Source of the DNA: Holosporaceae bacterium | GTDB lineage: Bacteria > Pseudomonadota > Alphaproteobacteria > UBA3830 | NCBI GenBank assembly: GCA_031282785.1 | Contig: JAITDB010000070.1 | Span: 1 to 10,048, forward strand | Reading direction: 5' to 3' | Length of the DNA stretch: 10,048 nucleotides | Shown here: positions 6,173-10,048 of the stretch, piece by piece | Position numbering within the stretch: the first letter of the stretch is position 1 | How the letters are laid out: every line of letters begins with the position of its first letter | Position numbers and translations under genes: made by a program | The notes under the pieces: model-generated | What the model saw: only the letters and a program-made list of their open reading frames with translations | Database searches by the model: none | Told to the model about the DNA's origin: nothing

Positions 6173-7363
6173 TTGTCCTGCATTGTTCAAAAATTCGGTG
6201 GCACTTCTGTTGCAACACTGGATAGAATAAAAAATGTCGCTGCCATAGTTTCTCAAACGAAAAAAAATCATAAAAATATCGTGGTGGTCGTGTCGGCTAT
6301 GGCCGGAGTGACCAACAAATTTGTGCAATACGCGAATGGTATGAACACCTACGAAGGGAATCCGGAATACGACAGCGTTGTCTCCTCCGGTGAGCTGGTT
6401 ACGGCCGGACTAATGGCAATGGCTCTGGCAAATGTGGGATTGCAGGCCAGATCCTACGCGTCCTGGCAGGTACCGATCTTTACCGACGATAGATTCGGCC
6501 GCGCCGTCATTCAAAATGTGGAGTCGTCGCATCTGCTGACAGATATGGAAAGCGGCATTGTCCCGGTGGTATGCGGATTCCAGGGAGTCAGTCCGGATAA
6601 TCGCGTGACAACACTCGGACGCGGCGGATCCGATCTGACCGCTGTCGCTGTTGCATCAGCCGTAAACGCCAGCGTATGCGAAATATATTCCGACGTAGAT
6701 GGTATCTATACGGTGGATCCAAATTTGTATCCGGAATCCAAATTACTGGAGCATATCGGCTATCAGGAAATGCTGGAAATGGCGTCTCATGGCGCAAAAG
6801 TTATGCAGGAGCAATCTGTCGCCTACGCTCTTCGGAAAAATGTGAAAATACGTGTCGCGTCCAGTTTTACTCAATGCCAGGGAACTATTATCTCGGAAAA
6901 AAATTCCGGAAAAAGAATCTGTGGCTTGGCGGTCGTTCCGCGCTTGGCGCAAATAAAAGTCGGACACAAAAACCCTGCTATTATGCCGAGATTAATACGT
7001 ATGCTGGCAGAAAATTTCATATATAGCGACGTCCTGCCTCCCAAAGATTCTAAAGATTTAAAAAAAACTAGTCTGATGGTGGACAAAAAAAAAGCCATCT
7101 CCGTCACTAGCCTCCTAAAACAATGCGACGGCGTCACCTGCGTAAAACAGGAAATCGTGCAGAAACATGTGGCGAAAATAAGTGTCGTCGCAGCCAATAA
7201 TTCCGAGGACATTACAAATGATTTGGTAAAAGAATTGGAAAAACATAGAATAGACCTGTTTCGCTATTCCACTAATTCCTGCGGCACACATCTGATCATT
7301 GCCGGCGATAAGTTAATCGAAACAATTGCTCTGTTGCATCAGTATTGTGAGTTGGATAAATGA
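6173..7363 (+). CDS. lysC: Aspartate kinase (aspartokinase) LysC
   Basis: Aspartokinase phosphorylates aspartate, the entry step to diaminopimelate/lysine, threonine and methionine. The 396-residue protein has the kinase domain at about 1-245: KFGGTS (7-12), VVVSAMAGVTNKF, the active-site run LGRGGSDLTAVAVAS, SDVDGIYTVDP and MLEMASHGAKVMQEQSV. Two ACT-like segments follow from about residue 255. They align in outline (ICGLAVV... and HVAKISVV...) but lack the glycine-rich effector loops usual in lysine/threonine-sensitive enzymes, such as a GVAA-type turn and the SEIKISVLI-type end. Catalysis looks intact; feedback control may be weakened or changed, which is inference. The TTG start is chosen for its Shine-Dalgarno. 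The stop overlaps the next gene as ATGA, so the two are translationally linked. In a cell with few biosynthetic genes the product would mainly feed peptidoglycan diaminopimelate. Confidence 0.93.
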   Translation: MSCIVQKFGGTSVATLDRIKNVAAIVSQTKKNHKNIVVVVSAMAGVTNKFVQYANGMNTYEGNPEYDSVVSSGELVTAGLMAMALANVGLQARSYASWQVPIFTDDRFGRAVIQNVESSHLLTDMESGIVPVVCGFQGVSPDNRVTTLGRGGSDLTAVAVASAVNASVCEIYSDVDGIYTVDPNLYPESKLLEHIGYQEMLEMASHGAKVMQEQSVAYALRKNVKIRVASSFTQCQGTIISEKNSGKRICGLAVVPRLAQIKVGHKNPAIMPRLIRMLAENFIYSDVLPPKDSKDLKKTSLMVDKKKAISVTSLLKQCDGVTCVKQEIVQKHVAKISVVAANNSEDITNDLVKELEKHRIDLFRYSTNSCGTHLIIAGDKLIETIALLHQYCELDK

Positions 7364-8373
7364 GAAAATACGAAAAAATCAGAAAAATAATGGATCGCGG
7401 CTGCAAAATTCTCGGATCGGACTACGCCATTCTCGGCGGAGCTATGACCTGGATCTCGGAGTCGAATCTCGTGTCAACCATGTCCAACGCTGGGATGTTC
7501 GGAGTCTTGGCTTCCGGAGCCATGGACGGAGATCTGCTGAAAAACGAAATCACGCTGACTCAATCCAAAACAAATCGCAATTTTGGCGTGAATCTAATTC
7601 TTATGAATCCAAAATTGCAGGACCTCATAGACGCGTGCGGCGAAAAAAAAGTCTCTCACGTGATACTAGCTGGCGGAATCCCCGATAAAGATCTGATAGA
7701 TAAAATCCATTCCTACGGCATACAGGTTTTTTCGTTTGCTCCGTCGCTGGCTCTTGCAAAAAGACTTTTTCGCCATGGTCTGGATGCTCTAATTTTAGAA
7801 GGAAGTGAGGCCGGAGGACACGTTGGCCCCATCTCCACCATGGTATTGCTACAGGATATTATGCTGAACATAGAAAAATACCCGATTTTTGTCGCCGGAG
7901 GAATACTGCGTGGAGAAATTTTTGCCAGTATGCTGCTGCTGGGAGCCGTTGGATGTCAGCTGGGAACGGTTTTCGCCTGTGCCAAAGAGTCTATTGCGCA
8001 CGAAAATTTCAAGAAGGCTCTGCTCCGAGCAAGCGCCAAAGACGCCGTAACGCCAATCCAATTGGATAAAAAATTTCCCGTTGCTCCGGTTCGCGCTATC
8101 GAAAATTTTGGCACTGCCGAATTCATGGCTAAACAAAAAGATGTGCTCCGAAAATTCGAAAATAATGAGGTATCGCTGGAAGAAGGACGCCTGCTGCTGG
8201 AACATTTCTGGGCAGGAGCTCTGAGAAGAGCAGTCCAAAATGGCGATGTCGAACGCGGATCCCTTATGTCCGGACAAATCGTAGGTGCCGTAAAAGAAGA
8301 AAAAAGCATCGAAGATATTTTAGCTACAATTCTCGCGGAAGCAGAAAATTTTTTGTGCAAAATTTGTCAATGA
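7360..8373 (+). CDS. FabK-like FMN-dependent enoyl-ACP reductase / nitronate monooxygenase family
   Basis: This is a TIM-barrel flavoprotein of the 2-nitropropane dioxygenase superfamily. Several blocks agree better with FabK (enoyl-ACP reductase II) than with typical nitronate monooxygenases: ILEGSEAGGHVGP with the active-site histidine, GTVFACAKESIAHENFKKALL, PVRAIENFGTAEF, and WAGALRRAVQNGDVERGSLMSGQIVG near the C-terminus. Phosphate-binding glycines are seen in VAGGILRGE. The ATG at 7360 overlaps the lysC stop (ATGA) and gives 337 residues. An internal ATG at 7390 gives 327 residues, a better fit to the FabK N-terminus, and would number the histidine 144, as in pneumococcal FabK; neither start has a good Shine-Dalgarno. 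FabK would complete fatty-acid elongation together with FabZ. A nitronate-oxidising role cannot be excluded. Confidence 0.8.
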   Translation: MRKYEKIRKIMDRGCKILGSDYAILGGAMTWISESNLVSTMSNAGMFGVLASGAMDGDLLKNEITLTQSKTNRNFGVNLILMNPKLQDLIDACGEKKVSHVILAGGIPDKDLIDKIHSYGIQVFSFAPSLALAKRLFRHGLDALILEGSEAGGHVGPISTMVLLQDIMLNIEKYPIFVAGGILRGEIFASMLLLGAVGCQLGTVFACAKESIAHENFKKALLRASAKDAVTPIQLDKKFPVAPVRAIENFGTAEFMAKQKDVLRKFENNEVSLEEGRLLLEHFWAGALRRAVQNGDVERGSLMSGQIVGAVKEEKSIEDILATILAEAENFLCKICQ

Positions 8374-8481
8374 CGTTTTGGTAATTTTTTTGGTAACGAG
8401 ATTTGTACAACTCTTCTAAAATTTTCTACATTTCGCGAACAATCCTTCTTTATTTTTTTTCAAACGGACTGCTGCGGGTGT

Positions 8482-9387
8482 CTAAATTTCTGCCTTTATG
8501 ATTACGTCAACGTTTTCGAATAATTTTTTTACCTCCGCTTCGGCGACTTTTGTCACATTATGAGCGTCTCGTATGTTCAGGTCGTCGTCGACGATGACTC
8601 TGGACTCAATATATTTTTTCATGCCGGCAGACCGGGTTTTGAGAATTTTTATGGATTTCACTCCAGGCACGGCAGCAATTGTTTCCTCGATTTTATTCTG
8701 CAGATGCTCCGGGAGAGACTCGTCCATCAGGTCAGAAAGTGCTCCTCGGAATATTTTGCATGCGTTGTACAGAACAAAACAGCCGACAGTCAAACCACAA
8801 ACAACATCAACGTACACAAAAAATTTCGACAAAATTAGCGATGCAATGACACATAAATTCATAAAAAAGTCAGATAAATAATGCAGTGAATCTCCCCTTA
8901 CGATCATGGACTCCGTTCTGTGGGCCACGTATTTTTGGAAATATATCAGCTGGTACACCGCTACGCAGGAAACCACCATGACTGCTATGCCTACACCAGT
9001 ATTTTCCATGGGTTTGGGATCCAAAAATATTGCATAGGACTCCCGGAAAATCGCAAATCCGGAATATATCACAACCAGGCATTGAAAAATCGCCACGATT
9101 CCCTCGACTTTTTCGTGTCCGAAATTATGTATCTTGTCATAGCGTACGCAGGAAAATTTCAGAGCATGAAAAGCAATAAACGACGATAAGGCATCCAAGC
9201 AGGAATCGTTCACAGAGGCCAATAGCGATATGGAATCCGTCATAAGCCACGCCACTGCCTTTATGATCACCAAAAATGCCGACACAATTACCGCAAAAAT
9301 AATCGATGTTTTAGCTAAAGATGCACTGGACACGTCCTTGAAACACGAATCTAAAATTTTGTTGAATAAATTTATATTAAAAAGCAC
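8482..9387 (-). CDS. Cation diffusion facilitator (FieF/YiiP-like metal efflux transporter)
   Basis: This is an inner-membrane proton-coupled exporter of divalent metals (zinc, iron, manganese or cadmium in the family). The 301-residue product has six membrane segments between about residues 25 and 210 and a cytoplasmic C-terminal domain. Transport-site ligands are present: D61 and D65 (NDSCLD) in segment two, and H169 and D173 (HYLSD) in segment five. The second site is also present: D84, H87 and H91 (DKIHNFGH). All lie 16 residues after the E. coli FieF equivalents. The C-terminal domain aligns (KTRSAG, DAHNV, DVII), but four of its five usual metal ligands are replaced. The GTG at 9387 is chosen because AAGGA lies eight bases upstream (9396-9400, - strand) and no in-frame ATG is near. 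It is convergent with the FabK-like gene; the 108 bases between (8374-8481) show no clear terminator. Confidence 0.92.
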   Translation of the reverse strand: MLFNINLFNKILDSCFKDVSSASLAKTSIIFAVIVSAFLVIIKAVAWLMTDSISLLASVNDSCLDALSSFIAFHALKFSCVRYDKIHNFGHEKVEGIVAIFQCLVVIYSGFAIFRESYAIFLDPKPMENTGVGIAVMVVSCVAVYQLIYFQKYVAHRTESMIVRGDSLHYLSDFFMNLCVIASLILSKFFVYVDVVCGLTVGCFVLYNACKIFRGALSDLMDESLPEHLQNKIEETIAAVPGVKSIKILKTRSAGMKKYIESRVIVDDDLNIRDAHNVTKVAEAEVKKLFENVDVIIKAEI

Positions 9388-9395
9388 GGATACAT

Positions 9396-9400
9396 TCCTT
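9396..9400 (-). promoter_or_regulatory. Shine-Dalgarno site that sets the CDF GTG start
   Basis: Read on the - strand, AAGGA at 9400-9396 lies eight bases before the GTG at 9387-9385. An ATG slightly upstream is in a different frame. Confidence 0.55.
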
Positions 9401-9449
9401 AATTTCTTAAAGCCAAAAGTTTTATTATTGTAATATACTTTTTTAACTA

Positions 9450-9478
9450 TTCACATTTATTTTTTTATGGTGTAGTAT
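9450..9478 (+). promoter_or_regulatory. Sigma70-type promoter for tRNA-Met
   Basis: TTCACA (9450-9455) and TAGTAT (9473-9478) are separated by exactly 17 bases and match the -35 and -10 consensus with one and two mismatches. Transcription would start near 9485, about 15 bases before the mature tRNA. The site lies in the A+T-rich divergent gap between the CDF gene and the tRNA. No equally good promoter for the CDF gene was found there. Confidence 0.45.
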
Positions 9479-9499
9479 CTCGACATCATCGCAAAATAC

Positions 9500-9576
9500 G
9501 GCGGGATAGCTCAGTTGGTTAGAGCAGCGGAATCATAATCCGCGTGTCGGGGGTTCAAATCCCTCTCCCGCTACCA
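9500..9576 (+). tRNA. tRNA-Met (anticodon CAT, elongator type), CCA encoded
   Basis: The acceptor stem GGCGGGA (9500-9506) pairs with TCCCGCT (9566-9572), with one G-U pair at the end. Discriminator A and an encoded CCA follow. The D arm is GCTC/GAGC, the anticodon stem GCGGA/TCCGC around the loop ATCATAA, and the T arm GGGGG/CCCTC around TTCAAAT. The sequence closely resembles alphaproteobacterial elongator tRNA-Met. Initiator tRNA is excluded because position 1 is paired, and the overall body does not look like the lysidine-modified tRNA-Ile(CAT), although that cannot be fully excluded. Confidence 0.93.
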
Positions 9577-9606
9577 GCAGGGATGATCTCTGCACCCGTT
9601 TGTTTT
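9577..9606 (+). terminator. Hairpin and T-rich run directly after tRNA-Met, probable terminator
   Basis: GCAGGGA (9577-9583), loop TGA, and TCTCTGC (9587-9593) form a seven-pair stem (one G-U) that begins at the base after the encoded CCA. A T-rich stretch, GTTTGTTTT, ends at 9606, a few bases below the stem, so the fit to an intrinsic terminator is fair rather than perfect. Confidence 0.5.
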
Positions 9607-9929
9607 ATCTGCCAGGATGCAAAAGTATCGAGAAAACCGCTGATTCAGAGAGTTTACTTGGATTATTGTCGACAAAATTCCATCATAAAATTATGAGAAA
9701 ATAATCGCCAGTCCTGCAAGGACTCTCCAAACGAGTGGAACTGGAGAATTATCTCCAATCGACTCTTACAGAGGATATTCAGCGTTTTTGTTTGAAATTT
9801 TAACTAAAAAGTTCGCGAAAATCTCAGGAGTAGTGGATGGTACTATGGTGGACTCACATATTCTCTCCATTCCGCCGTGGTGGATTTTATCAAAATTCAA
9901 TGTGATTTTGGCAGGCTCGAAAAAACAAA
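9595..9929. other. Non-genic or degenerate stretch with clustered small stem-loops
   Basis: No intact gene is seen in these 335 bases. Between 9690 and 9773 four short perfect stem-loops follow one another: ATTAT/ATAAT (9690-9705), AGTCCT/AGGACT (9710-9724), TGGAGA/TCTCCA (9742-9757) and CTCT/AGAG (9763-9773). A further TCTCCA at 9724-9729 could pair instead with TGGAGA at 9742-9747, so two folds exclude each other. The stretch ends where the second insertion sequence begins. It may be the remains of a gene or a structured leader; the sequence does not decide. Confidence 0.5.
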
Positions 9930-9952
9930 GGTTCAAGAGTAGATTAGATTGA
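9689..9952 (+). pseudogene. Open frame without a start codon, cut by the IS; origin unresolved
   Basis: After a TAA at 9686-9688 this frame stays open for 87 codons to a TGA at 9950-9952. The last seven codons lie in, or run into, the IS terminal repeat, so any original protein was truncated by the insertion. No in-frame ATG occurs before about 9844, and no Shine-Dalgarno is seen. Segments such as TSGTGELS and KISGVVDGT recall, only loosely, the C-terminal repeats of AsmA-family envelope proteins; this is a weak impression. The opposite strand also has a plausible-looking hydrophobic piece (VWRVLAGLAIIFS) broken by stops. A chance open frame is possible. Confidence 0.25.
9930..9948. repeat. 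IS terminal inverted repeat (left end)
   Basis: GGTTCAAGAGTAGATTAGA at 9930-9948 is the exact reverse complement of bases 93-111, and an inner imperfect repeat continues at 9951-9962. It marks the left edge of a second copy of the element. Confidence 0.85.
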
Positions 9953-9956
9953 TTTT

Positions 9957-9973
9957 CTAGCCCAATAAGCTAG
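9957..9973 (+). promoter_or_regulatory. Stem-loop ahead of the transposase that covers part of its Shine-Dalgarno
   Basis: CTAGC (9957-9961) pairs with GCTAG (9969-9973) around a seven-base loop. The likely Shine-Dalgarno AGGA (9972-9975), seven bases before the ATG at 9983, begins inside the 3' arm, so a transcript entering from outside would fold and partly hide it. Such leader hairpins are known to limit transposase translation from read-through RNA in several insertion sequences; the role here is inferred. Confidence 0.4.
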
Positions 9974-9982
9974 GATATATCA

Positions 9983-10048
9983 ATGAAAAATAGATACATA
10001 AAAAAATACCCATATTTCTGAATCCCAATTTAGGAAAATTTTACGCCT
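9983..10048 (+). pseudogene. IS1595-family transposase N-terminus, frameshifted at an A7 run (cut by window edge)
   Basis: From the ATG at 9983 the frame reads MKNRYIKKYPYF and stops at TGA 10019-10021. A second frame carries ISESQFRKILR (about 10014-10046), which resembles the N-terminal helix of ISXO2-like transposases. The two frames join exactly if one A is removed from the run of seven at 10000-10006, giving MKNRYIK-NTH-ISESQFRKILR. The gene is therefore a frameshifted copy, a case of expression by slippage on the A run, or a sequencing error. The remainder lies outside the window. The C-terminal piece at 2-97 fits the same family. Confidence 0.6.

Larger units (their letters stand above)
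9930..10048 (+). mobile_element. Left end of an IS1595-family insertion sequence, partial
   Basis: This second copy has the same orientation as the one at the left edge of the window; its body runs past 10048. It contains the terminal repeat, a short leader with a stem-loop, and the beginning of the transposase frame. The eight bases before it (AAAACAAA) would be one target duplication and, like those next to the first copy (AAAAATAA), are A-rich. Confidence 0.85.

Noticed and set aside
8374..8481. A terminator between the convergent FabK-like and CDF genes
   Set aside because: There are T-rich runs and a short direct repeat (TTTTGGTAA-like), but no stable stem before a T run on either strand.
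9583..9696. A 37-codon frame starting with ATG directly after tRNA-Met
   Set aside because: The ATG lies inside the terminator-like hairpin, there is no Shine-Dalgarno, and the peptide has no recognisable features.
1..10048. CRISPR array, defence island or biosynthetic gene cluster
   Set aside because: No regularly spaced repeats, no nuclease, toxin or defence genes and no biosynthetic enzymes beyond housekeeping ones were found.

Overview
The window looks like part of an alphaproteobacterial chromosome, probably a host-associated lineage of the Holosporales/Rickettsiales kind. Three things point to this: the lpxD-fabZ-lpxA-lpxI order (lpxI is the usual UDP-diacylglucosamine hydrolase of Alphaproteobacteria), a MipZ-type ParA ATPase, and an aspartokinase of alphaproteobacterial form. 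Moderate A+T content, many A/T homopolymers, frequent GTG/TTG starts and insertion sequences fit a symbiont or intracellular life style. No 16S rRNA or other marker is present, so the order-level placement is inference.

Layout. At 1-111 is the right end of an IS1595-family (ISXO2-like) element: the C-terminus of its transposase plus the terminal inverted repeat. Only 23 bases further on, the lipid A block begins (135-3399, + strand): lpxD, fabZ, lpxA and lpxI, tightly packed, with lpxA and lpxI overlapping. The usual flanking genes bamA (upstream) and lpxB (downstream) are not here. A tRNA-Val(CAC) gene at 3483-3557 sits almost against a pair of polyamine ABC permease genes (potH and potI types, 3574-5320) that lack their ATPase and binding-protein genes. 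Then follow mipZ (division-site placement), lysC (aspartokinase, TTG start) and a FabK-like FMN enoyl-ACP reductase/nitronate monooxygenase-family gene joined to lysC by an ATGA overlap. A convergent cation-diffusion-facilitator gene lies on the - strand (8482-9387), diverging from a tRNA-Met(CAT) gene (9500-9576) that has a recognisable promoter and a hairpin directly after its CCA end.

From 9595 to 9929 no intact gene is seen. The stretch carries a broken open frame and a run of small stem-loops, and is cut at 9930 by the left end of a second IS1595-family element in the same orientation as the first. The terminal repeat (19 bases) is identical at both ends of the window. The visible start of the second transposase is frameshifted at a run of seven A residues.

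Together the intact genes serve the cell envelope and growth: lipid A acylation and hydrolysis, fatty-acid elongation, polyamine uptake, septum positioning, entry to the lysine/diaminopimelate pathway and metal efflux. No defence system, CRISPR array, secretion system or biosynthetic cluster is visible. The more unusual points are the IS framing of the block, loss of metal ligands in the CDF C-terminal domain, degenerate ACT domains in the aspartokinase, the A9 tract in the lpxA/lpxI overlap, and the structured remnant before the right-hand IS.
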